A DNA stretch of 64,000 bases from Clostridia bacterium (lineage in GTDB: Bacteria > Bacillota > DSM-12270 > Thermacetogeniales > Thermacetogeniaceae): contig CADDZA010000001.1 of NCBI GenBank assembly GCA_902812435.1, forward strand, positions 1-64,000, read 5' to 3'. Positions 1-6,381 of this stretch are shown here, one piece after another (the first letter of the stretch is position 1; each line of letters opens with the position of its first letter). A program made the position numbers and the translations under genes. The notes under the pieces were generated by a model. It did not search any database, had not been told where the DNA came from, and saw only the letters and a list, made by a program, of their open reading frames with translations.

Positions 1-68
1 TTGAGTAACTTCCAATATCTCGTTCTTACGTAGTTTTACGCACCCAAAGATATTGGAGGTGAAACCAA

Positions 69-209
69 ATGATGTGGCTAGAAATATGCTTTAGCCGCAA
101 GCAAGTGGAGTTTCCGAGAAACTACGTTGAATTAAATGGAGGTGAATGCCCAAAAGGAAAAGTTGTGGTTTGTATTGTAAACTCAATAAAAAAAAGACGG
201 CAGATATAA
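69..209 (+). CDS. Small ORF, 46 codons, function unknown
   Basis: Reading from ATG at 69 (a second ATG follows at 72) gives 46 codons ending in TAA at 207-209. A strong ribosome-binding site, GGAGGTG, lies 8 bases upstream, better than expected by chance. The product is small, basic at its C-terminus (ends in KKRRQI) and has two cysteines, but matches no family I recognise. It sits 30 bp before the TM1266-type gene, so it may be translated from the same message. I cannot assign a function; the evidence for a gene is the start context only. Confidence 0.4.
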   Translation: MMWLEICFSRKQVEFPRNYVELNGGECPKGKVVVCIVNSIKKRRQI

Positions 210-239
210 CGGTCTATTACTAAGAAAGGGGTGTAGGAA

Positions 240-500
240 GTGGATTGCTATAACCTGATGGGAATTGTTATTAGGAAAAGGGAAGAAAATGCTGTAAAAG
301 TGCAGGAAATATTAACAAAATACGGATGTATGATTAAAGTAAGGCTTGGACTGCATGAAGTAGACAATTCATGTTCTGAAGAAGGTTTTATTGTGTTGCA
401 GCTTTGCGGCGGTAATGATGAGATAAACAGGCTGCGTAATGAACTTAATTTGATTGAGGGAGTTTCTGCTGAGGTAGTTACCATTAAGTCGGAAAAATAA
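240..500 (+). CDS. TM1266-type iron-only hydrogenase system regulator-like (ACT-fold) protein
   Basis: An 86-residue protein starting at GTG 240 after an AAAGGGGTG site. The order of motifs fits the small TM1266 family: an N-terminal GIVI-R strand, a helix VKVQEILTKYG, a second strand ending RLGLHE, a variable loop with SEEGFIVLQL, then a helix EINRLRNEL and a closing strand after GVSAEVV. This is a ferredoxin/ACT-like beta-alpha-beta repeat of the usual family length. Family members are found near [FeFe]-hydrogenase maturation genes in clostridia and are called regulators mainly by context. No hydrogenase gene is visible here, so a hydrogenase link would have to lie to the left of the window. 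The annotation rests on family resemblance. Confidence 0.7.
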   Translation: MDCYNLMGIVIRKREENAVKVQEILTKYGCMIKVRLGLHEVDNSCSEEGFIVLQLCGGNDEINRLRNELNLIEGVSAEVVTIKSEK

Positions 501-636
501 GCTGAAATTATGAAAGAGTCCGTCGCATGAAGAAAGAGATCGGCCTCCTGATAGCCCTCGGCCCCAGCAGTAAGGATATCACCAATATAAATGGATTCTC
601 CGAATCCATCGCGAAGAATTGAACATCCCCTTGGTA

Positions 637-765
637 TTATGGTCTCGCCTGCAAGGGGCCTTGCAGGGTGAGGGCGCTGGCGATATACAGGATTATGACA
701 ACGAAAAGCGATATTTGTGGCCAGTAAGGCTTGATGAATCCCATATCTAACTTTTTTATAATCAC
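637..765 (-). pseudogene. N-terminal remnant of an ABC exporter membrane domain
   Basis: Forty-two codons from a GTG at 765 (GGGAGG three to four bases upstream) to a TAA at 637. The only clear part is a segment IKPYWPQISLFVVIILY followed by ASALTLQGPLQARP, which resembles the first transmembrane helix and the start of the loop of type I exporter half-transporters (usual pattern KPYW...L..SALTLQGPLL..P). A real exporter continues for about 550 more residues; nothing of that follows. I read it as a gene fragment in a decaying border zone. It could also be a small membrane peptide, but the exporter-like loop makes that less likely. Confidence 0.4.
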
Positions 766-1181
766 ATTCCTCCCTGCCATAGTATCCATTGAATGCCAGC
801 AGGGAGGCTTTCCTGTACGGGTAAGAATGTAGATAAACGAGTTGGATTGCCTTGTTCTTGAAAGGTATACTTGCCTTCCCAGGATTGAGATATTTCTCCC
901 CGTCATCGGTCCCCTCATTTATCTGGAAACAACTCCCAACTCCGATATTAATGTTCTGTTGGCAAGTTTAGCTCAACGTGCTCTGTAAACATTTGCATTT
1001 ATAAATAGACGGTTGAGAGCGTGATTCGGTTAAAATCTTTTTTTTCCAACAGGCAATAAATGTGTCTTCGGCAAATAGAACAAGCATTTAATAAACGGGG
1101 GGCCAAAGATGGATGAGAAAGGGCCGCGGGTAATGAAGTGGTTTTTTGCCGTGCTGACGAATCCTGGAGAGGTATTCATGC
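766..1181. other. Intergenic stretch without recognisable gene
   Basis: About 415 bases between two transporter remnants. Reading frames on both strands are short and unrelated to known families. An ATG at 1109 opens a plus-strand frame beginning MDEKGPRVMKWFF that lacks a good ribosome-binding site and changes sense where the MacB remnant begins in another frame. No terminator or clear promoter was seen. Confidence 0.5.
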
Positions 1182-1385
1182 CTGATCGGAGGGGCATTGG
1201 GAATTCTTTTCGGAGCAGGGGGAGCCGTTGCCGTTGCTCTTCTGGCCCACTGGCCGTCGCTGGTTTCCTTCTGGACGGTGCTGCTGGCCTTCGGCTTTTC
1301 CGCCTGCGTGGGGCTCTTCTTCGGCCTGTACCCGGCAAGCCGCGCCGCGGCTTTGAGCCCGGCGGAGGCCCTGCGCCAGCTTTAA
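1182..1385 (+). pseudogene. C-terminal remnant of a MacB/FtsX-type ABC permease
   Basis: In the frame that ends at TAA 1383-1385, the reading from about 1182 gives LIGGALGILFGAGGA, a second hydrophobic stretch, then GLFFGLYPASRAAALSPAEALRQL-like residues. The ending Gly-x-x-Pro-A-x-x-A-A-x-x-x-P-x-x-A-L-R is the hallmark C-terminus of MacB-type permeases, where the last helix is followed by the P-A-x-x-A-A...ALR tail. The N-terminal 300+ residues and the periplasmic domain are missing, so this is a fragment about 67 codons long. Together with the exporter remnant at 637 it shows that this border zone has lost transporter genes. Confidence 0.75.
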
Positions 1386-1437
1386 ACTAAATCGTCAGAA
1401 GTGGGTATGTCCTTTTAGCCCGCCGGACCTGCCGGGC

Positions 1438-1837
1438 GGGAATAATCGAAACAATGATTCAATAAAATGAAGTAGAGGTAAAGGCGTCTCCAGAGGCGCC
1501 TTTGCGTTTTCGAAGGACGTTTTTCGGCTTGCAGGAACGGAGGGATTGTTTTTGATAAAAGGAAGGGTTAAAATGGTTTTCCCGGGAGGAAATACCTGCC
1601 TTAGATTCTACTCCTTCTACGATAACATTATTGAACCGGATGCCAAAAGGATTTTCGTGATCAAGGGGGGACCTGGTGTCGGCAAGTCCACTTTCATGCG
1701 AAGAATTGGGGAGGACTTGCGGGACCGCAGTTATGATATCGAGTGTCACCGGTGCTCCTCGGATAATGACTCACTGGATGCCGTTGTGGCTCCTGCCCTG
1801 GGTGCTGCCCTGATCGACGGAACCGCGCCACACGTGG
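1438..1837 (+). repeat. Long direct repeat, copy 1 (PRK06851 5' region)
   Basis: About 400 bp from GGGAATAATCGA to the last shared bases CACGTGG. It matches copy 2 at 3629-4026, by eye at roughly nine of ten positions, in the same orientation. The shared part contains a hairpin with AAAGGCG/CGCCTTT arms near 1482-1506 followed by a T-rich stretch, then the ribosome-binding region and first ~95 codons of a PRK06851-type ATPase gene. Both copies lose similarity at the same base, directly after CACGTGG. Confidence 0.85.
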
Positions 1838-1896
1838 CTGTTCCTGTATCGAAACACTCCGAAGTGGTCTTGATGGTGCAACTGCCGCTGCACTAA
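1552..1896 (+). pseudogene. PRK06851-type P-loop ATPase, N-terminal fragment (copy 1)
   Basis: Reading from TTG 1552 (GGAGG seven bases upstream) gives a fragment with the signature of PRK06851-like proteins: FPGGNT near the start, FYSFYDNIIEP, IFVIKGGPGVGKSTFMR (Walker A), the strand and helix to RCSSDNDSLDAVV, and ALIDGTAPHV. PRK06851 proteins are about 370 residues with two P-loop domains; here the family sequence stops after GTAPHV and about 20 unrelated codons follow to TAA at 1894-1896. The break is at the same base as in the second copy at 3762. The missing second half is probably the piece at 31325-32040 or was lost. The role of the family is unknown; it is common in spore-forming anaerobes. 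Confidence 0.8.
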
Positions 1897-1971
1897 CATA
1901 TTAATGCGTTTGCATTGCTGACCTGCCGGATTTCTGCTAGACTGAAGTTATAGAACGGGAGCTGGAGAATA

Positions 1972-2292
1972 GTGACTGAGCGGAGGATGGGAACACATGC
2001 TGTTTCCGGTATCTGGATTAGACTGTCAGAGGAACGGTGGCAGCATATAGTCGAGGAACATCCGGAACTCGAAGAACTGCGCCGGGAAGTGCTTCTCACC
2101 GTCAGGAGCCCCCATAAAGTTTTGTTAGGGAGCGGCGGTGAGTTGTTGGCCATCCGGGAAATAACGGCCGGGAAGTTCCTGGTAGTGGTTTACAGGGAAA
2201 CAGGTCCTGGTGACGGCTTCATCATAACAGCGTTCCTAACCCGGAAGGTTAGGCAACTGGAAAAGAGGGCGATTGTATGGCCGAAGCAATGA
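1972..2292 (+). CDS. Small nuclease-fold candidate paired with DUF2283 (possible toxin)
   Basis: A 106-residue protein starting at GTG 1972, with GGAG a few bases upstream. The pattern is W-I-R-L-S-E-x-R-W-x-H-I-V-x-x-H-P-E-L near residues 15-32, a helix, a strand after a P-x-K-V turn, and two strands ending in the near-universal form GFIITAFLT around residue 80. This resembles the small PBECR / RelE-like nuclease families of phage and toxin modules, whose core is an early His pair and a late T-A-F strand. It overlaps the next gene by 16 bp, the usual arrangement for a toxin-antitoxin-like pair. I cannot name catalytic residues with confidence and the function is inferred from fold pattern and pairing. 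Confidence 0.55.
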   Translation: MTERRMGTHAVSGIWIRLSEERWQHIVEEHPELEELRREVLLTVRSPHKVLLGSGGELLAIREITAGKFLVVVYRETGPGDGFIITAFLTRKVRQLEKRAIVWPKQ

Positions 2293-2513
2293 GCTATATT
2301 AAGCTGGCCGAGACGGTATCGCAAGCGGTCGTAAGGTCCGGCCTCCCCATCCTGCGGGCATCCTACGACCCGGTAGGAGACGTTCTGTATGTGCACTTCA
2401 CCGAGCAGCCCGTTGCTGCCGACGACAGTGAATTCGTTGGGGACGACATCGTGGTGCGCTACCGGGGAGGCGAAGTGGTTGGTGTGACCATTTTGAACGC
2501 GAGCAAGCGGTAA
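2277..2513 (+). CDS. DUF2283 domain protein (possible antitoxin partner)
   Basis: A 78-residue protein from ATG 2277. The central ASYDPVGDVLYVHF strand-turn-strand, the acidic linker and VVGVTILNAS at the end are the DUF2283 pattern (Y-D-x-x-x-D-v-l-Y-i-x-F ... G-x-v-v-G-i-t-I). The family has a small beta-sheet fold and is usually found directly downstream of short nuclease-like or DUF4258-type genes, as here. The start lies inside the previous gene, so the two are likely translated together. An antitoxin role is inferred from this pairing only. Confidence 0.75.
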   Translation: MAEAMSYIKLAETVSQAVVRSGLPILRASYDPVGDVLYVHFTEQPVAADDSEFVGDDIVVRYRGGEVVGVTILNASKR

Positions 2514-2852
2514 CTAATTAGAGTAAAAGCAGAGGCAGCAAAGTAAAATCTCTATTGCGTCCACCATTTATAATATCCAAGAATTGCGATGCCGACTCGA
2601 AACCATTATGATAACGCAACCAGGTGTCTTGACACAGACTTCGAGCCATTTGCGTTTTTATTCTTGAGCCTTGCCTTGCTAATCTATGCCTGTACCTGCG
2701 CTACCCGGAGTTGTCTCAGAGGTTGTTCCCCACAGGAGAACACGCTGTGCTCAAAGCACGACCCTTTTATGAACCGCCGTCTGTAAATTTACTCCGGAAA
2801 AGGCGGCTCTTTCGTGGACAGTCGCACTGCCGGGATTGAAAAGGCGGCATGG
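2514..2852. other. Intergenic stretch without recognisable gene
   Basis: About 340 bases between the DUF2283 gene and the end of the HD-GYP gene. A 65-codon frame at 2589 has no ribosome-binding site and no family resemblance. TTGACA occurs near 2629 but has no fitting -10 element. I see nothing else. Confidence 0.5.
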
Positions 2853-3539
2853 TCATGAAGGTTGCTGCCCGGCCGGCGGCGAGGGCTCCTCTTGAACGGA
2901 CTCCGTCCCTTCCCCTGTACCGATTGCTTTAACGTCAACACATTTGGTAACAAAAAGCTCGGCCAGGTGTGGGTCGAACTGTCGACCTGCTTCTTTTTTG
3001 ACTATCTCTATGGCTTCCTGGCACGTTCTGGCCCGGCGGTAGGGGCGGTTGGTGATCATGGCATCAAAACTGTCGGCAAGGGCAATAATGCGGGCGCCCA
3101 AGGGGATTTCCTCGCCGGCCAGGCCGTCGGGGTAGCCTTGCCCGTCGTAGCGCTCGTGGTGGTGCCGGATCAGGGGCACTATCTCTTCTAAGGATTTGAT
3201 CTGCCGCACGATGTCGGCGCCGGTAACCGGGTGGCACTGGCACACCTCCTTCTCCGCGTCGCTCAGCGGCCCGGGTTTGTTCAGGATTTCTTCCGGGATA
3301 TCCACTTTCCCAAGATCGTGGAGGAAGGCGGCCAATCTGATTTTTTTTACCTCCTCCTGCGCCAGTCCCGCCGCCTGAGCCAAAGCGGTGGCGTAATGGG
3401 CCACCATTTCGGAGTGGCCGTAGGTATAGCGGTCCTTGTTGTTGACCATGGCCAGGAGACCGCCGATATTGTACAACAAGTCCCGTTCGCCCGGCCAGTC
3501 CGACTCAAGTCCCTTGAAGGCTGAAAACCAGACTTCCAC
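2853..3539 (-). CDS. HD-GYP domain protein, N-terminus lost (c-di-GMP phosphodiesterase family)
   Basis: The minus-strand frame contains one full HD-GYP domain: KDRYTYGHSEMVAHYA at the start, FLHDLGKVDIPEEIL (the HD pair), HPVTGADIVR, the third-helix LIRHHHERYDGQGYPDG, the GARIIALADSFDAM element and the closing RPYR. HD-GYP proteins hydrolyse cyclic di-GMP. The HH.ERxDGxGYP signature is complete, so the domain could be active. The usual N-terminal sensor part is absent: upstream codons run into the reverse strand of the 3629-4026 repeat, which is not coding on this strand. I placed the start at GTG 3539; ATG 3449 is the alternative. The gene looks cut by the repeat insertion and its expression is doubtful. 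Confidence 0.7.
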   Translation of the reverse strand: MEVWFSAFKGLESDWPGERDLLYNIGGLLAMVNNKDRYTYGHSEMVAHYATALAQAAGLAQEEVKKIRLAAFLHDLGKVDIPEEILNKPGPLSDAEKEVCQCHPVTGADIVRQIKSLEEIVPLIRHHHERYDGQGYPDGLAGEEIPLGARIIALADSFDAMITNRPYRRARTCQEAIEIVKKEAGRQFDPHLAELFVTKCVDVKAIGTGEGTESVQEEPSPPAGQQPS

Positions 3540-3628
3540 CCTGTTTTTGATATTGCGCTTCGCAGACGGCGGCCGACCGGCTCCTATGACGCCGTCACGT
3601 CTGGATCGGTTCGGCCGGCCCTCCTGGG

Positions 3629-4026
3629 GGGAATAATCGAGACAATGATTAAATAAGATGAAATAGAGGCAGAGGCGTCTCCGCAGGCGCCTTTGTGTTT
3701 TCAAAGGGCGTTTTTTAATTTGTGGTAAGAGAGGGATAGGTTTGGCAAAAGGAAGGTTAAAATGGTTTTTCCGGGAGGAAATACCTGCCTCGGCTTCTAC
3801 TCCTTCTACGATAACATCATTGAACCTGATGCTAACAGGATCTTCGTGATCAAGGGGGGACCTGGTGTCGGCAAGTCCACTTTCATGCGAAGAATTGGGG
3901 AGGACTTGCGGGACCGTGGTTATGATATCGAGCTTCACCGGTGCTCCTCCGATAATGACTCACTGGATGCCGTTGTGGCTCCTGCCCTGGGTGTTGCTCT
4001 GATCGATGGAACCGCGCCACACGTGG
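3629..4026 (+). repeat. Long direct repeat, copy 2 (PRK06851 5' region)
   Basis: Second copy of the ~400-bp repeat at 1438-1837, beginning GGAATAATCGA and ending at CACGTGG. It keeps the same leader hairpin and the same partial gene. Compared with copy 1 it has lost one G in the run before the coding part (GGAAGGTT against GGAAGGGTT), which puts the expected start out of frame. Confidence 0.85.
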
Positions 4027-4124
4027 TCGTGTCTACCCAAGAAACAGCGGACACGCCTTTAAGGTGGTGGTTTTCAGGTACTGTCAATAGTTTACTCGCC
4101 ATTTGGACGACAGCACTGACTTGA
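3762..4124 (+). pseudogene. PRK06851-type P-loop ATPase, N-terminal fragment (copy 2)
   Basis: Same 5' part as the fragment at 1552: FPGGNT, GFYSFYDNIIEP, Walker A GGPGVGKS, RCSSDNDSLD and GVALIDGTAPHVV. The residues GF and GV here are closer to the family consensus than those of copy 1, so this is probably the original locus. Family sequence ends after HVV and is followed by about 30 unrelated codons. The likely native start codon upstream is out of frame because of a missing G. The rest of the gene seems to continue 27 kb away at 31325, on the other side of the defence island. Confidence 0.8.
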
Positions 4125-4162
4125 TAATCGCCAGGCCGAAGAAAGACAGCCCAGTCGTACGA

Positions 4163-4330
4163 TCACTGAAAATCCTGCAAAATGTATTGCTTGAACATTG
4201 GTTCCACGAAAACGTAGTTCCCCCGATCCTCAATCACGCCTTTTGAAATCAAGTGGTCAATACCACGTTTGACCCTATTGGGGTGAATTCCCTCTTCGTA
4301 AGCCGTAATACTCACTACTTTAGTGATATC
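4163..4330 (-). pseudogene. C-terminal remnant of an AAA-type ATPase (winged-helix tail)
   Basis: On the minus strand, a frame opening after two stop codons near 4331 gives ITAYEEGIHPNRVKRGIDHL, then ISKGVIEDRGNYVFVEPMFK and a short end before TGA at 4163-4165. The pattern (specificity helix, L-x-x-G-V-I-E, Y-x-F-V-x-P-x-F) is that of the winged-helix C-terminus of small archaeal-type/DUF234-like ATPases. The ATPase domain is absent. This is a 55-codon remnant, called from pattern only. Confidence 0.45.
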
Positions 4331-4539
4331 TTATCACCGGTATTGCGATATAGTACCAGCGTTTTTCCAGTTTACCCGGCAGGCACTATTAAAACTACAG
4401 CTGGCAGTAACTACCACGCCTTAAATGAGCAGCCCTTTCCCACCTCCCGTATCTATGATATAATAGTACCAGAAATTGGTGGGTAATGCCATGGTTGTAG
4501 TGGTGGCATGCTTACTCGTAAGATTTTAAAAGTAGGGGT

Positions 4540-4890
4540 ATGGATATGACTTCAAATAATAAAATTCTAAACCCTAAGATATCGAAAGTTACCAGAAAAT
4601 ACGTTCAACGGCTTAGGGAGAAAACCATTCCCGTCAAAACTGTCATTCTTTTTGGCTCTCAGGCCAGGGGTACCGCAGGAGAAGAATCCGATATTGACCT
4701 TTTGGTCGTCGTAGAAAAGCTGGATAGAAACATTCGTGAAACTATTATTGACGAAGCTTATAACGTGAGTTTGGAAGAAGATGTAGATTTGATCGCGCTT
4801 CCCTGCGACATTCAAGAATTTACTTCTCCTTTATTTCAGTCAGATGCTTTTTACAGAAACGTGCAAAATGACGGGGTGGTTATCAGATGA
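4540..4890 (+). CDS. MNT-type nucleotidyltransferase (MntA-like antitoxin)
   Basis: A 116-residue protein with the minimal nucleotidyltransferase signature: VILFGSQARGTAGEESDIDLLVVVE at about residues 34-58, giving the G-S-x(9-10)-D-x-D active-site pattern, and a third acidic residue in VDLIAL near residue 86. In MNT/HEPN pairs the enzyme adds AMP to the HEPN toxin and silences it. It overlaps the HEPN gene by 4 bp (ATGA). A TATAAT at 4459-4464 could be its -10 element, but the -35 is poor. The alternative start is ATG two codons later. Confidence 0.85.
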   Translation: MDMTSNNKILNPKISKVTRKYVQRLREKTIPVKTVILFGSQARGTAGEESDIDLLVVVEKLDRNIRETIIDEAYNVSLEEDVDLIALPCDIQEFTSPLFQSDAFYRNVQNDGVVIR

Positions 4891-5321
4891 GTGATATACA
4901 ATTAAAACATGACCTTGCCAGAGCAAAGATGGAAAAAGCGCGGGAAGCATGGGAGGAAGCACTGTGGTGTTTCAAGGGCGAAAAGTATCCGGCAACCGTA
5001 AATAGACTTTACTATTCCATGTACCGGGCATGCTTGGCGGTACTTACTTTTGAAAGTAAAATACCAGTTAAACATACGGCCGTAATTGGCTGCGTCAATA
5101 AAAAGTATGTGAAAGAAGGACTATTGCCCAAAGAACATGGAAGGTTTTTACATAGGCTCCAAACTGCAAGGGTAGAAGGCGATTACAAGGGAAAAGAATT
5201 TACCAGGTAAGAGGTAGAAGAATTAATTGCGTATGGAGAAACAGCGTTAACAGTAATGGAAAATCTTGTTGAGAAAATAATCTTTCAAAAGAAATTGAAA
5301 GGGTCATCCGAACTGGAGTAA
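4887..5321 (+). pseudogene. HEPN protein of the UPF0332 family, interrupted by an in-frame stop
   Basis: From ATG 4887 the frame encodes a UPF0332/HEPN protein: a first long helix, then NRLYYSMYRACLAVL (the conserved RLYY-x-M helix), KHTAVIGCVNKKYVKEGLLP and RLQTARVEGDYKGKEFT. A TAA at 5208-5210 stops it at 107 residues, but the same frame continues with EVEELIAYGETALTVMENLV to a second TAA at 5319-5321, which is the expected last helix of the family. So a single sense codon has become a stop. The shortened protein might still fold, but the last helix of the HEPN bundle is missing. It is the toxin partner of the MNT gene. Confidence 0.75.
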
Positions 5322-5351
5322 GGCTCGGGATACCTCATCCCCCAACACCTT

Positions 5352-5653
5352 TTAACTTCCGTACCTTGCTAAATAAGACCTCAACACCGCCTTAAACAGT
5401 GGGCCATGATTGAGTATCTTTATGAGTATCTTTAAATGAAACAACTCGTTAACTATAACTTCACCCCGAAAAGCTGCCGTTTTTTTAGTAATTCCGGCTC
5501 AAAGGTCAATCTCCCTTTGCTGGAACAGTTGGCCCATTTGTTTTTCATCGTCCGCAACTGAACCTGTTTTGGCTCTATTTCAATCCGCTTAGCCCAGGCG
5601 GCCACTTCTGTTCCAACTTCATCCAGGAAGATAAGAGATGCCTTCAGACCCAA
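5352..5653 (-). pseudogene. YgjP-type zinc metallopeptidase, frameshifted and active-site mutated
   Basis: The last gene of the BREX operon. The frame ending at 5453 contains VQLRTMKNKWANCSSKGRL and the following strand, the R-x-M-x-x-x-W-x-x-C-S motif of YgjP/DUF45 peptidases. The frame then stops; in the next frame the reading continues VIVNELFHLKI, then NHGPLFKAVLRSYL, to TAA near 5352. That is the peptidase helix, normally V-I-x-H-E-L-x-H; here the first metal-binding His is Asn. The N-terminal part is also short, with only a TTG and no ribosome-binding site. It is therefore a dead gene. YgjP-like peptidases occur at the ends of some BREX loci. Confidence 0.7.
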
Positions 5654-5656
5654 CCA

Positions 5657-6379
5657 TTACCGGTGTGCGATTGTGACCATGTCTAAATCCAAACCCTGAC
5701 GCTGTATTTCAAACCGTTTTGATTGTCTTATATCCGCCATCGAAATATCCAGGTGAAACGGAAAAGCTGTGGGCAGCTGGGGTAATTGTTGCAGGATCAC
5801 CGCTTGGGTGGCTTCCGAACACAGCAGGGCTTCTAAAAACCATAACTGAACACTGGCGCTGGCCGGACCTTTTTTGGCGGCGGGGATATAAACGCCTTTT
5901 ACGGCCGTATCCTGGAGAACGCCCCAGTCTACCATCGAACGTACCACTCGTTGGCTCGCCCGGCGAGCAGTTGACCTTTCCCCCCAGCGTTCCGCCAGCC
6001 GGCGGTAAATCTGCTCTAGGGAAACTTCGTTCTGCAGCGCCGACAGACGGCCAATAATATCCGCTATATCCCGAAAAAAAGGATAGGCCACAAGCGTCAT
6101 GCCCCAGTGCAACCAGAGTCTTGTATCGGGGCCATCCTCGGTTAGAATTCCTAAAGCCCGCTCCTGTAATGACCGGTGCTTCTGCGGTACCCTGACCCAA
6201 ATCCGGGTTAGTACGGTTATGGTCTTCCTGCGTGCCTCTCTACTTCGGCATTCTGACTGCAAGAAATCATCAAGGTATTTTCGTACCTCAGCAATGTCTG
6301 TTTCCGTTGCGGCTTTCCAGGCGGCGGCATCCAGCCATTCCAGCTTAACTCTCCGGTCAAAACCGATATTTAATGCCAT
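5657..6379 (-). CDS. brxA: BREX type 3 protein BrxA (DUF1819)
   Basis: A 240-residue protein read from ATG 6379, which is preceded by GGGAGGAG; an in-frame TTG two codons earlier is the alternative. The sequence pattern matches BrxA: a helical N-terminus with LEWLDAAAWKAA, the stretch SREARRKTITVLTRIWVRVP, WLHWGMTLVAYPFFRDI in the centre and RASQRVVRSMVDWGVL in the second winged-helix-like part. BrxA is a small helical DNA-binding protein of BREX systems. It begins 2 bp after the pglZ stop. Its position at the end of brxF-brxC-pglXI-brxHII-pglZ-brxA is the standard order for BREX type 3. Confidence 0.85.
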   Translation of the reverse strand: MALNIGFDRRVKLEWLDAAAWKAATETDIAEVRKYLDDFLQSECRSREARRKTITVLTRIWVRVPQKHRSLQERALGILTEDGPDTRLWLHWGMTLVAYPFFRDIADIIGRLSALQNEVSLEQIYRRLAERWGERSTARRASQRVVRSMVDWGVLQDTAVKGVYIPAAKKGPASASVQLWFLEALLCSEATQAVILQQLPQLPTAFPFHLDISMADIRQSKRFEIQRQGLDLDMVTIAHR

Positions 6380-6381
6380 GA

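Noticed and set aside
3540-3938. N-terminal extension of the HD-GYP gene
   Set aside because: It is the reverse strand of the PRK06851 repeat and not protein-like.
4253-4486. 77-codon plus-strand frame
   Set aside because: Opposite to the ATPase remnant and without ribosome-binding site.
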